Shown piece after piece: positions 15,331-24,625 of a stretch of 24,626 nt of DNA. The translations under genes and the position numbers were made by a program. The DNA is from an uncultured Desulfobacterales bacterium. GTDB lineage: Bacteria; Desulfobacterota; Desulfobacteria; Desulfobacterales; JAFDCJ01. The stretch lies in contig CALZJV010000142.1 in the NCBI GenBank assembly GCA_945787595.1, positions 1-24,626 on the forward strand. The letters run 5' to 3'. The notes beneath the pieces are model-generated. The model saw only the letters and a program-made list of their open reading frames with translations, did not search any database and was not told the DNA's origin. Positions within the stretch are counted from its first letter, which is position 1. Every line of letters begins with the position of its first letter.

Positions 15331-16767
15331 TCACTGACCCCTCAATTTGGTAGCATACCTGATGGTCACCTTTTCTTTCGAGTTCGGAGCTATTTTTAAA
15401 GAGGCCGGGTTAAGCGCCAGATTGGCCGTAATGATACCCTTGCGCTCCAGGTTATTAAGGGGCACCTTTTCCGTGTATATCGTCAGCATTTTTTCAAGCA
15501 TTCGCTTTCCACCGATGATCTCAACTGATTTTGGTATAATGGTGGCATCTGTAAGGATAAAACGATTCGGTAATTTTCCGACCCAATCAATTTGGACCGG
15601 CAATTCTTTTTTAATGAGTACGTCAAGATCCACGTCCACCACATGGGGGGTTACACCTTTTAAAATAATTCCGGGCGGCAGGGAAATGGTTTCACGAGTA
15701 ATCGTAAAGGAGTTCGGTCCTACCTTGGATTTACTCAAATCCAGCTTTACTTGAATCTGGTCAGGTCTAATGGATTTTATCAAGGCAACCGAGCCTTCCA
15801 ATTCAAGGCTGACGGTGTTGCCGGACGTTCGGACGATTTCCATGGCAGGATCCCGATTCATATATACCACCGGAATTTCATGGGTAGCCAGGGTGTCAAC
15901 CCCTCTGGAAACACTGAACCATACCCCGGTAACAAATATGATTGAAAATATGGCCGCCGTGGTAACCATCAGCCTTTCTTTTATCAACTCGCGGCTTTTT
16001 TTAGCGGCAACCCCCATGTGTTGCCTTAAAATCTGTTCAAGCCGCCGCCTTTGTTTGATCACCTTCAACTGAGAATCATGCGCAGCCACCACATCCCCTC
16101 TTTCCTCGGAGACGGCAACTATCAGGGCATCGGTGGCCTCAGCCAATCCCAGGGCCGCCCTGTGACGCGTGCCGTAATAGGAAGGCAGATCATCTCGACG
16201 TGACAGGGGAAGAATGGCTGAGACCTGAGTAATTTGGTTTCCACGAATAATGGTGGCACCATCATGGACCGGATTATCAGGCCAGAATATACTTAAAATC
16301 ATTTCTTTTGAAATTCCCCCTTCCCAGGGAATTCCTTTTTGGATCACCTCTTCCAGATCTTCTTTGCCTGGTAGTACGATCAAAGCGCCACAATTTCGCC
16401 GGGCCATGTCGAGAACGCTCTGAACAATAATTTCGATGGTGCTGGCAACGGTTTTCGATGAACTCCCCCAAAAAATGAATTTTAAATTGCGTGCCAGCAG
16501 AACGGTACGAATTTCATTGCGGAAAATCACAATAATGATGAAAGCCCCCAGGGTAACGACTCCCTGGACCACCCAGCTGGTTACGATCAATCCCATGGAA
16601 ACCGCGATTTGCTGAAAAAACCATAGGATGGTCATACCGATCAGCACGCGAAAGGCGTTGGTTCCCCTGAACAGGACATAAAACCTGAAAAGAATATAAC
16701 TGACCAGGCTGATATCGATGATATCCTGCCATCTAAGGCTCAAAATCAGGTAGATAAACCTGTCCAT
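15331..16767 (-). CDS. cdaA: Membrane diadenylate cyclase fused to YbbR-like domains (CdaA-CdaR fusion)
   Basis: Synthesises the second messenger c-di-AMP from two ATP. Residues 15-82 hold three membrane helices as in CdaA. The DAC domain (about 95-245) has both catalytic motifs, DGA at 169-171 (VHDGATIIRG) and RHR at 201-203 (GTRHRAALG). A fourth membrane helix (about 268-286) leads to a roughly 190-residue C-terminal region of repeated beta units with the YbbR look (for example LPNRFILTDATIIPKSVEI). In Firmicutes the YbbR protein CdaR is a separate regulator encoded next to cdaA; here both are one chain of 478 residues. With four helices the YbbR part should lie outside the membrane. It follows the DUF2914 gene by 6 bp. 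Confidence 0.88.
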   Translation of the reverse strand: MDRFIYLILSLRWQDIIDISLVSYILFRFYVLFRGTNAFRVLIGMTILWFFQQIAVSMGLIVTSWVVQGVVTLGAFIIIVIFRNEIRTVLLARNLKFIFWGSSSKTVASTIEIIVQSVLDMARRNCGALIVLPGKEDLEEVIQKGIPWEGGISKEMILSIFWPDNPVHDGATIIRGNQITQVSAILPLSRRDDLPSYYGTRHRAALGLAEATDALIVAVSEERGDVVAAHDSQLKVIKQRRRLEQILRQHMGVAAKKSRELIKERLMVTTAAIFSIIFVTGVWFSVSRGVDTLATHEIPVVYMNRDPAMEIVRTSGNTVSLELEGSVALIKSIRPDQIQVKLDLSKSKVGPNSFTITRETISLPPGIILKGVTPHVVDVDLDVLIKKELPVQIDWVGKLPNRFILTDATIIPKSVEIIGGKRMLEKMLTIYTEKVPLNNLERKGIITANLALNPASLKIAPNSKEKVTIRYATKLRGQ

Positions 16768-16773
16768 GTTCTG

Positions 16774-17211
16774 CTATTCCGTAATGCTGAATCTCAATAC
16801 TTGAAAAATGTGTCCCTTGGAATCGGTGATCTCCACCCGCCAGGGTCCGATATCTTTTTCGCGGAACTGAATACTGCTGTAAGTCGACCAGCGAGGTGGT
16901 TTGAGTGTCAATTTTATTTTGGCACTATTCTGATCCCGGTGAAACCACTGATGGTAAACAATGGTTTTTTCCGGTACCGGATCAAACGAGGTAAAACAAA
17001 TAGCTTTTCGTCTTTCGATTGAAAAAACGGTGGTCGGATTTTGGGGAATGAGTTCCTGTATATCTTCACACATAACCGCCCGAACCAGAGCGATCTTACT
17101 GGCGAACACCTTGGATTCTCCAGTATCACTGGATTGAGACTTAACTGAAAACGGAAACAAAAAACATAGGATAACGGAAAGTAACAGCAAGCGCAAAATA
17201 CGATGGTTCAT
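16774..17211 (-). CDS. Secreted DUF2914 domain protein
   Basis: A 145-residue protein with a clear signal peptide (about 1-25: MNHRILRLLLLSVILCFLFP, cleavage probably after VKSQS or nearby). The mature part carries the DUF2914 pattern: RAVMCEDI, a central ICFTSFD, IVYHQWFHRD, WSTYSSI and GPWRVEITDSKGHI. The domain's function is not known. It is probably periplasmic. The stop is 6 bp before the cdaA start, so the two are very likely cotranscribed; a link to the extracytoplasmic YbbR part of the cyclase is an inference. AGGT lies about 10 nt before the ATG. It diverges from the debranching enzyme gene across a 196-bp AT-rich gap. Confidence 0.8.
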   Translation of the reverse strand: MNHRILRLLLLSVILCFLFPFSVKSQSSDTGESKVFASKIALVRAVMCEDIQELIPQNPTTVFSIERRKAICFTSFDPVPEKTIVYHQWFHRDQNSAKIKLTLKPPRWSTYSSIQFREKDIGPWRVEITDSKGHIFQVLRFSITE

Positions 17212-17355
17212 GGTCTCATACCTGCAAAAATTGAGGGGTTCCTGAAATGTTGGGACATTGGAAATAGTGTGTCAGAAAATCGGTAAATGACGGCGGATCA
17301 TCTAACCGAATATTTTCTTAAATATCTTATACTTATATTATTGCTTTTTTTCAAG

Positions 17356-17383
17356 AAAATTTGCAAAAGTCTTTGCAAATTTT
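17356..17383. promoter_or_regulatory. Perfect 12-bp inverted repeat, candidate operator of the glycogen genes
   Basis: AAAATTTGCAAA (17356-17367), 4-bp spacer AGTC, TTTGCAAATTTT (17372-17383). Each arm also contains the 8-bp palindrome TTTGCAAA, with centres 12 bp apart, a geometry suited to two dimers. It ends 24 bp before the ATG at 17408 and about 145 bp upstream of the divergent DUF2914 gene. No T-tract suited to a terminator follows. The regulator is unknown. Confidence 0.6.
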
Positions 17384-17407
17384 AAACAATTTTTGTAATT
17401 TAGTACC

Positions 17408-20400
17408 ATGGTTCAAAAAAAGCAGCTGATTCAAAACCCGGTCCCGGGAAGGCGAATGGTGAAGTTTTGCGGAGATACGGTGGAATTCACCCTTGTTTTG
17501 CCTGATCCCCAAGACGGAACAGCCTGGGTGCGCACGAATATTGGACGGGCCAAGGTCATCAGAAGCGAAATTTTTCGGCAAGTCGAACAGGATGAAACCC
17601 CTTTGGGTAGAGCCTGGTTTGACATTCCCATGAAACGCATTGACCCGCAGTCCTTTAAGGTCACATTGCCTTTATGTGAAAGTGGCCACTTTGAGGCCAA
17701 GTGTTTCTTTTTGCAGGAAAATGAGAAGAGTCCCAGCTGGCCTCAGGGACCCAATACCGTGATCAACGTGGACTCGGCCGACGCCTGCTGCGCAAACATT
17801 ATTTACAATGCCTTTGTGCGGCAATTCGGTCCAAACATGGCTGGCTCCGCAACCCTTACCAACGCCAGAAAAGAGATCATTGGTGAACTTGACGAAAGCG
17901 GTTATACCGTCATACCACCATCCGGAACGTTTCGAGATTTGATAAATAAACTCGATTTTATCATCGGTGATTTGGGGTGCCGGATTCTAATGCTTTTACC
18001 GATTCATCCCACCCCCACAACCTACGGCCGCATGGGGAGATTCGGCAGTCCCTACGCAGCTTTAAGTTTTACCGCCGTCGATCCGGCCCTGGCGCAGTTC
18101 GACCCCCGCGCCACACCCCTGGAACAGTTCATTGAACTAGTGGACGCGGTTCATCAACGCAACGCCAGAATATTTATTGATATCGCTATTAATCATACGG
18201 GTTGGGCCGCCAGCCTTCACGAATCCCATCCCCAGTGGCTGGCACGCAGCCCCGAGGGCAAGATTGAAGTCCCCGGTGCATGGGGTATAGACTGGGAAGA
18301 TTTGACCAAACTGGATTACGGTCACAAAGATCTCTGGAAGTACATGGCGGATGTTTTTCTGATTTGGTGCAACCGCGGGGTGGACGGTTTTCGCTGCGAT
18401 GCCGGCTATATGATTCCGGTCATGGCCTGGAAATACATGATTGCCAAAGTTCGGGAGCAGTATCCGGATACGACATTTTTACTTGAGGGTCTTGGCGGAA
18501 AAATTTCAGTGACCCGGGACCTGTTAAACACTGCCAATCTAAACTGGGCCTATTCAGAGTTGTTTCAAAATTATGAGCGTGGGCAAATTGAAAACTACCT
18601 GCCCGAGGCCTTCGACATCTCAAAAAGCGACGGCATTACGGTCAATTTTGCGGAAACCCATGACAATCCTCGCCTGGCATCCCGTTCAAAACGCTACGCC
18701 CGCATGCGCACGGCCTTGTGTGCGCTTTCGTCTCAACAGGGGTCATTTGGGTTTGCCAACGGGGTGGAGTGGTATGCCACCGAAAAGATCAATGTTCACA
18801 ACAGTGCTTCGCTGAACTGGGGTGCACAGATCAACCAGGTGGATCACATCCGACGGATAACTCATTTATTGAGGGCGCATCCGGCGTTTTTCACTGATAC
18901 CGAGGTGAAAATGCTCCAGGAAAATGGCGGTAACCAGTTAGTATTGCTGCGCCGCCATATACCGACGGACAAGAAGCTGCTGGTAGTTGTCAATCTAGAT
19001 GATGAAAATCAGACTCTGGCTTCATGGAACCCGGCAGCCGCAGGAATGAATGGTCCGGATTTTATCGATCTTCTTTCCGATGCCGCGGTAAGCGCCACAC
19101 CATCTGATAGTCAGTACCGCTATTTGCTGGACCCCGGACAGGTGTTATGTCTTTGCGAGGACAAAAACTTGCTATCCGCGCAAAAATCGTCCGATCAACC
19201 CTTTCAAGTTCCCCGACAAATTGAAAACCAACGACTGCGAGCCAAAGCATTTGAAGTGTTCGCATTTTATCACCCAACCTGGGATTTAGAAACTGCCGGG
19301 ACGGATCAGGTGGCACAGCGATTAAAAGAAAATCCGGTGGCTTTCTGTAAAGACGTCAATCCGTTCAGCCGTGAAACCAAAGTCATTACCTGGCAATGGC
19401 CGCGGGATCTGCAGCGCGAAGTCATGATACCACCCGGGCATTTGTTGATCGTTCAGGCCGACTGCGCCTTTCGCGCACGCCTTTTCGACGGCCACCGGAC
19501 GGTGGTCGCTGAAGAGAGTCTTAAAAAAGAAAGCGGGTCTTATTTTGTTTTATTTACACCGTTTGATCCGCCCAAAAGCGCCGGAACTTACACCCTGAAA
19601 CTGTCCGTATATTTACCTGACAGGGTACAGCATGGAGAGGCACCCCTTTTGGCGCTGTCAAAACCGGCAGATGTCGGTGTAAAAAGGATTTTTAAGCGGC
19701 CCGAATTGCTGAGAGAAGATTTAAGTTTTCTGAATACCAATGGACGCGGCGCCATGATGCGAATACCGGTATGCTGGACAAAACTGACCAGTCGCTACGA
19801 CAGCCTGCTGGCGGGCAACATCAATGCTGAATTTCCCGAGGATCGCTGGATCATGTTCACCCGATGCCGGGCCTGGCTTGTATACCAGGGTTACTCCCAG
19901 GCAATGGACACCAACTGCTTGGAAAATTTCGCTCTGGATGAATTCAGCCGTGGACACTGGCGCTACCATATCCCCACCGGCCAGGGGGAAAACGTTTTAA
20001 TTACCCTGGGGCTAAAAATGACAGCCGGTGAGAATGCCGTGAAATTGACATTTTCCCGTCAGTCTGCCGGGGATATCGCCGACCGGCTGGAGGATGCCAA
20101 GACGGTCCAGCTTATACTGAGACCGGACATCGAGAGTCGTAATTTTCATGATACCACCAAAGCCTATACCGGCCCGGAAAACCGATGGCCGCAGAATGTG
20201 AGCTGTAAAAAACGGGAATTTACATTTATGCCGGATTCCAAACATCACCTTCGTGTGCAAATCTCCGATGGTGATTTTGTCCGTGAACCGGAATGGCAGT
20301 ATATGGTCTACAGAGACATTGATGCCGAACGCGGGCTTGATCCGCATTCCGATTTGTTCAGTCCCGGATATTTTTCTATTTTTTTAAAAGGAGACCAACA

Positions 20401-21727
20401 GGTCACATTATCTGCGGAAATCAACGGAATCAACGATTCCGATGCTTTGGAAATGATCTCTTTAAGCCAAACATCGACCGGTTCATTTGAATCCAGCAAC
20501 GAGGTTTCGAAGAAGCCGCTGGAAATCCTAACCCATGCCCTGGAAGATTTTGTCGTGCGCCGGGGTGAGCTGAAATCGGTTATTGCCGGGTATCCTTGGT
20601 TTCTGGACTGGGGGCGGGATGCTTTGATTTTTACGCGCGGTATGATCGCTGCAGGAAAAACACAGGAAGCTCTGGCTATTCTGAAACAATTCGGCCGCTT
20701 TGAAGAGCAGGGAACGCTTCCGAACATGATCCGGGGAAATGATGCCGCCAACCGGGACACCAGCGATGCCCCGCTTTGGTTCATTCTGGCATGTGATGAT
20801 TTGATTCGTGCTGATAACGGCAGTGATTTGCTGGAGGTGGACTGCGCCGGACGCACCATTCGCCAGATTATATTGTCCATCGGCCGATCCTATCTGACCG
20901 GAACCGCCAACGGTATCCGGGTGGACCCCGAATCCGGCCTTGTATTCAGTCCGGCCCATTTTACATGGATGGATACCGATTATCCGGCCGGCACCCCGCG
21001 TCAGGGATACCCCATTGAGATTCAAGCGTTATGGTATGCCGGCCTTAGCTTGTTGGCAAGGACGGACAGTCCTGAAAATCAGCAAAATTGGCAACATCTA
21101 TCCACAAAAGTTCAAGCCTCCATTTTGAATCTCTTCCGGCAAAAGGACCTGGCATATCTCTCGGACTGTTTGCATGCCTCTGACGGAGAGTCGGCCGCCA
21201 GGGCGACGCCGGATGACGCCCTGCGGCCGAACCAACTTCTGACCATTACCTTAGGCACTGTCAACGACGAGCGCATTTGCCACGACATTCTTGCAGCCTG
21301 TGAAGAACTTTTAGTGCCGGGCGCCATCCGAAGTCTGGCTGATAGACCGGTGGTTCATCCGATAGAAATCGTTCACCAGGGAAATATTGTCAACGATCCC
21401 CATCATCCCTATCGGGGGAAATACACCGGCGATGAGGATACACGCCGCAAACCCGCATATCACAATGGCACAGCTTGGACCTGGCCGTTTCCTTCCTTTT
21501 GTGAAGCATGGGCCTCAACCTACGGTGAAAAAAGCAGTGAAACCGCTATGGCCTGGCTAGGCAGTGGGGTACGATTGCTGAGTCGGGGCTGTTTGGGTCA
21601 TATACCGGAAATCCTGGATGGAGACTTTCCTCACACCGCCCGCGGCTGCGATGCACAAGCGTGGGGGGTAAGCGAACTGCTTCGGGTTTGGCTTAAGCTG
21701 GAAAAGTTGGTTGCGGAACCGTATTGA
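17408..21727 (+). CDS. Bifunctional glycogen debranching enzyme (GH13 plus GH133)
   Basis: A 1439-residue protein. The N-terminal third is a GH13 alpha-amylase barrel with complete motifs: DIAINH (258-263), GVDGFRCDA with nucleophile D331, LLEGLGG with acid/base E360, and ETHDN with D419. The C-terminal third is an amylo-alpha-1,6-glucosidase (GH133) with WFLDWGRD (D1067, D1071), QGYPIEIQALWY and HNGTAWTWPFPSFCEAW (H1352, E1366). A central beta-rich region (about 560-1000) links them. The order resembles the eukaryotic debranching enzyme, where one half moves maltosyl units and the other removes the remaining alpha-1,6 glucose. The GH13 half could instead be a hydrolase. No ribosome binding site precedes 17408; an alternative ATG at 17456 has GGGAAGG very close. 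The phosphorylase gene follows. Confidence 0.85.
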   Translation: MVQKKQLIQNPVPGRRMVKFCGDTVEFTLVLPDPQDGTAWVRTNIGRAKVIRSEIFRQVEQDETPLGRAWFDIPMKRIDPQSFKVTLPLCESGHFEAKCFFLQENEKSPSWPQGPNTVINVDSADACCANIIYNAFVRQFGPNMAGSATLTNARKEIIGELDESGYTVIPPSGTFRDLINKLDFIIGDLGCRILMLLPIHPTPTTYGRMGRFGSPYAALSFTAVDPALAQFDPRATPLEQFIELVDAVHQRNARIFIDIAINHTGWAASLHESHPQWLARSPEGKIEVPGAWGIDWEDLTKLDYGHKDLWKYMADVFLIWCNRGVDGFRCDAGYMIPVMAWKYMIAKVREQYPDTTFLLEGLGGKISVTRDLLNTANLNWAYSELFQNYERGQIENYLPEAFDISKSDGITVNFAETHDNPRLASRSKRYARMRTALCALSSQQGSFGFANGVEWYATEKINVHNSASLNWGAQINQVDHIRRITHLLRAHPAFFTDTEVKMLQENGGNQLVLLRRHIPTDKKLLVVVNLDDENQTLASWNPAAAGMNGPDFIDLLSDAAVSATPSDSQYRYLLDPGQVLCLCEDKNLLSAQKSSDQPFQVPRQIENQRLRAKAFEVFAFYHPTWDLETAGTDQVAQRLKENPVAFCKDVNPFSRETKVITWQWPRDLQREVMIPPGHLLIVQADCAFRARLFDGHRTVVAEESLKKESGSYFVLFTPFDPPKSAGTYTLKLSVYLPDRVQHGEAPLLALSKPADVGVKRIFKRPELLREDLSFLNTNGRGAMMRIPVCWTKLTSRYDSLLAGNINAEFPEDRWIMFTRCRAWLVYQGYSQAMDTNCLENFALDEFSRGHWRYHIPTGQGENVLITLGLKMTAGENAVKLTFSRQSAGDIADRLEDAKTVQLILRPDIESRNFHDTTKAYTGPENRWPQNVSCKKREFTFMPDSKHHLRVQISDGDFVREPEWQYMVYRDIDAERGLDPHSDLFSPGYFSIFLKGDQQVTLSAEINGINDSDALEMISLSQTSTGSFESSNEVSKKPLEILTHALEDFVVRRGELKSVIAGYPWFLDWGRDALIFTRGMIAAGKTQEALAILKQFGRFEEQGTLPNMIRGNDAANRDTSDAPLWFILACDDLIRADNGSDLLEVDCAGRTIRQIILSIGRSYLTGTANGIRVDPESGLVFSPAHFTWMDTDYPAGTPRQGYPIEIQALWYAGLSLLARTDSPENQQNWQHLSTKVQASILNLFRQKDLAYLSDCLHASDGESAARATPDDALRPNQLLTITLGTVNDERICHDILAACEELLVPGAIRSLADRPVVHPIEIVHQGNIVNDPHHPYRGKYTGDEDTRRKPAYHNGTAWTWPFPSFCEAWASTYGEKSSETAMAWLGSGVRLLSRGCLGHIPEILDGDFPHTARGCDAQAWGVSELLRVWLKLEKLVAEPY

Positions 21728-21845
21728 TTTTTTATGTTTTAATCCATATCTTTCTAGTTTAATTTCCATATATGCAACCATCTACTGGCGGACATGCTGT
21801 TACCCGCTTTATCAATTTAAATCCGGCTACAGGAATTCTGAACAT

Positions 21846-24395
21846 ATGAAAAATTTCCAAATATATCAAATATACCCAAATATACCGCCAAACCTTGCCT
21901 TTCTTGAAGCGCTGTCACGTAATATGTGGTGGTGCTGGAAAAAAGATGCCATTGAGCTTTTTCGGCGCATTGACCCGCCGCTGTGGGTGGAATCCGGACG
22001 CAATCCCATCGATTTTCTGGCAAAAATTCCTCAGAATCGCTTTGAACAGCTGGCAAAAGATGACGGCTATCTTGCCCATCTTGAAGGGGTAAAAGAGCAG
22101 TTCCAAAGCTTGGTCAGTGATCCGGTAAATCGAGACGAATCTATCTTCGAAGCCGAGGATATCATTGCCTATTTTTCCATGGAGTTTGGCTTGCATGAAA
22201 GCCTGCCACTTTTTGCCGGCGGCCTTGGTATCTTAGCCGGCGATCATTTGAAGGCAGCGTCAAATTTGGCAACGCCTTTAATCGGAATAGGACTCATGTA
22301 TCGTCAGGGATATTTTCGACAGTATCTTGATCAGGACGGCTGGCAACAAGAGAAATATCCACAAACCGATATTTACGACCTGCCGGTTGAACGGATAAAG
22401 GATGTTTCGGGGAATGATTTAACAATTTCAATTCCGGGTCCCGAAGGTCCGATCCATGCTATTATTTGGAAAATCATGGTCGGCCGGATTCCTCTCTACC
22501 TGCTGGACACAAATATGCTGGACAATACACCCGGCTCCCGTGAAATCACATCCCGGTTGTACGCGGGTGATAATAAAGTTCGTCTGGCTCAGGAAATGCT
22601 GTTGGGAATCGGAGGTATGAAAGCGCTTGCGGCCATGGAATTCAAAGTCAAGGTTCTTCATATGAATGAAGGACATTGCGCGTTTGCCGGTCTGCAGCGG
22701 ATGGCTCAAACCATGGCCGATAGTGGACTCGATCTCAAATCAACACTTGAAATTATACCCCGGACTACGGTGTTTACAACCCACACCCCGGTTGCAGCCG
22801 GACATGAGGAATTTGCGGTCGAGCTTGTAAAACCTTATTTAAAGCCTTTTGAGGAAAAACTGGGCGTCTCGATGGACGAAATTTTATCGTGGGGGCAACC
22901 GCAGGGGTCAAATATCGACGCACCGCTATCGATGTTTATTCTGGCATTACATCTGTCTGCCTATTGTAACGGGGTCAGCAGGTTGCATGGAGCCGTGGCG
23001 CGACGAATGTGGTCCTTTGTCTGGCCCCAACGAACCGAGGAAGAGGTACCCATATCTCATGTCACCAACGGAATCCACATACCATCGTTTATTTCCCAGG
23101 AATTTGCCTTTCTGTTCGATCGTTATTTGGGACCCGACTGGTTTCTAGGTTCCCGTAAACCTGAAAACATCAAACGCATTGGAGAAATCTACGATGAAGA
23201 GCTGTGGCGCGGCCACGAATCCAATCGTTCCCGTCTGGTGCGTACCTGCCGAAAGCGGTTGGTTGAACAGTATGAGAGGCGCAATGCTCCCCGCAAAGTT
23301 CTTGAAGCCGTCGAATCGGCGCTCGACCAGGACACATTGACCATAGCATTCTCCCGGCGTTTTGCCACCTACAAACGGGCCAATCTACTCTTGCAAGACC
23401 CGAAACGTCTGGAATCGATCATCAATAATACTGAATATCCGGTTCAATTTATCTTTGCAGGAAAGGCCCACCCCAGGGACAACGAAGGTAAAGAACTTAT
23501 CAAGCAACTTTTCCAGTTTGCAAGCAAACCGGAGGTGCGCGACAAGATCATTTTCCTGGAAGACTACGACATGCATCTGGCGCGTCATCTGCTGCAGGGC
23601 GCGGATGCATGGCTCAATACCCCCCGTCGGCCCCTTGAAGCCTGCGGAACCTCCGGTATGAAAGCTGCCATTAACGGGGTGCTGAATGTCAGTGTTCTAG
23701 ATGGTTGGTGGTGTGAAGGATATTCGGAAGACAGGGGCTGGCGGATCGGCAACGGTGAGGAATACAAAGATCATGGCTATCAGGATACCGTTGAGAGCCA
23801 GGCCCTTTACAACGTGCTGGAAAACGAAGTCATCCCCTGCTTTTACGATCGTAAAAACGGCAATCTGCCTGTCTGCTGGTTAAAAAAGATGAAGGCCTCT
23901 ATGAAAATGGCCATGGAGTTCTTTTGCAGTTTGCGCATGGTATCTGACTATGAAAAACGATATTATGTCCCGGCGGCCAGACGCTGGGACGCTTTGCTGG
24001 CTGAAGAAGCCGAGGAAGCCAAAAGACTGGCTTCCCAAAGTAATCGCCTTCGTGCTCTGTGGAAAGATATCGAGGTAAAATCACCGACAAGAGATACTTC
24101 AGGGCCATATCGCGTTGGCGATAATTTTCGTGTGACATCGGAAGTAACCCTTGGCGAGTTCAGGCCGGATGAAGTCGATGTCGAGCTCTACTACGGCCAA
24201 CTGGAATCACTGGAAAAATTATCCGCAAGCCGTATTGAACCAATGAAGGTTGTAGAGGATAAGGGTGACGGAAAATACCTTTACGGCTGCAATTTAAAGT
24301 GTGACTATTCAGGTCGATTTGGTGTCACTGTCAGGGTAACGCCGGCTGGTGATGCATGGGTTAAATCAACTCCAAGGCTACTTACTTGGGCTTAG
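21846..24395 (+). CDS. glgP: Alpha-glucan (glycogen) phosphorylase
   Basis: Releases glucose-1-phosphate from glycogen chains, using PLP. At 849 residues from the chosen start it matches the divergent bacterial phosphorylase family with an N-terminal DUF3417 region (NMWWCWKKDAIELFRRID). Motifs include AYFSMEFGLHESLPLFAGGL, HMNEGHCAF, FTTHTPVAAGHEEF, SRRFATYKRANL, and GTSGMKAAINGVLNVSVLDG with PLP lysine K606. I chose the ATG at 21846 (MKNFQIYQIYP), with AGGAA upstream; the longer frame from 21711 overlaps the debranching gene and adds an unrelated 45 residues. It lies 118 bp behind the debranching gene, which prepares its substrate, and ahead of a 191-bp element. No terminator is visible. Confidence 0.93.
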   Translation: MKNFQIYQIYPNIPPNLAFLEALSRNMWWCWKKDAIELFRRIDPPLWVESGRNPIDFLAKIPQNRFEQLAKDDGYLAHLEGVKEQFQSLVSDPVNRDESIFEAEDIIAYFSMEFGLHESLPLFAGGLGILAGDHLKAASNLATPLIGIGLMYRQGYFRQYLDQDGWQQEKYPQTDIYDLPVERIKDVSGNDLTISIPGPEGPIHAIIWKIMVGRIPLYLLDTNMLDNTPGSREITSRLYAGDNKVRLAQEMLLGIGGMKALAAMEFKVKVLHMNEGHCAFAGLQRMAQTMADSGLDLKSTLEIIPRTTVFTTHTPVAAGHEEFAVELVKPYLKPFEEKLGVSMDEILSWGQPQGSNIDAPLSMFILALHLSAYCNGVSRLHGAVARRMWSFVWPQRTEEEVPISHVTNGIHIPSFISQEFAFLFDRYLGPDWFLGSRKPENIKRIGEIYDEELWRGHESNRSRLVRTCRKRLVEQYERRNAPRKVLEAVESALDQDTLTIAFSRRFATYKRANLLLQDPKRLESIINNTEYPVQFIFAGKAHPRDNEGKELIKQLFQFASKPEVRDKIIFLEDYDMHLARHLLQGADAWLNTPRRPLEACGTSGMKAAINGVLNVSVLDGWWCEGYSEDRGWRIGNGEEYKDHGYQDTVESQALYNVLENEVIPCFYDRKNGNLPVCWLKKMKASMKMAMEFFCSLRMVSDYEKRYYVPAARRWDALLAEEAEEAKRLASQSNRLRALWKDIEVKSPTRDTSGPYRVGDNFRVTSEVTLGEFRPDEVDVELYYGQLESLEKLSASRIEPMKVVEDKGDGKYLYGCNLKCDYSGRFGVTVRVTPAGDAWVKSTPRLLTWA

Positions 24396-24434
24396 CGTGA
24401 GGTGATGAAACTTCCCCTGTAACACGTTGTTAGA

Positions 24435-24625
24435 TAGTGCCCGTCCATAAATCGGTTATAATCAGTTTGGGCACTCAGTCGTGTTTCCAATCCAGAAATG
24501 CGGATTTTTGTCCAAGGTCAAGGAAACCAAGCGTTTGTGCGGAGACGTAGCTGGCTACGTCGCACAAACAAACGCGCCGATTGACGCCGAGATTGGGCAA
24601 AAAGACCATTTATGGATGGAAACTA
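24435..24625. mobile_element. 191-bp MITE-like element, copy 2
   Basis: Second copy of the element at 10829-11019, same orientation and same length, with about 14 differences. TAGTGCCCGTCCATAAAT at the left end and TAGTTTCCATCCATAAAT read inward from the right end form the terminal inverted repeats. The internal hairpin is unchanged. It lies 39 bp after glgP and finishes one base before the window edge. Confidence 0.8.

Noticed and set aside
20308..21025. Two minus-strand frames (190 and 165 codons) inside the debranching enzyme gene
   Set aside because: Shadows of the GH133-coding region, without motifs of their own.
21711..21845. 45-codon upstream extension of the phosphorylase frame
   Set aside because: It overlaps the debranching gene and crosses AT-rich intergenic DNA; family similarity begins near MKNFQIYQIYP at 21846.
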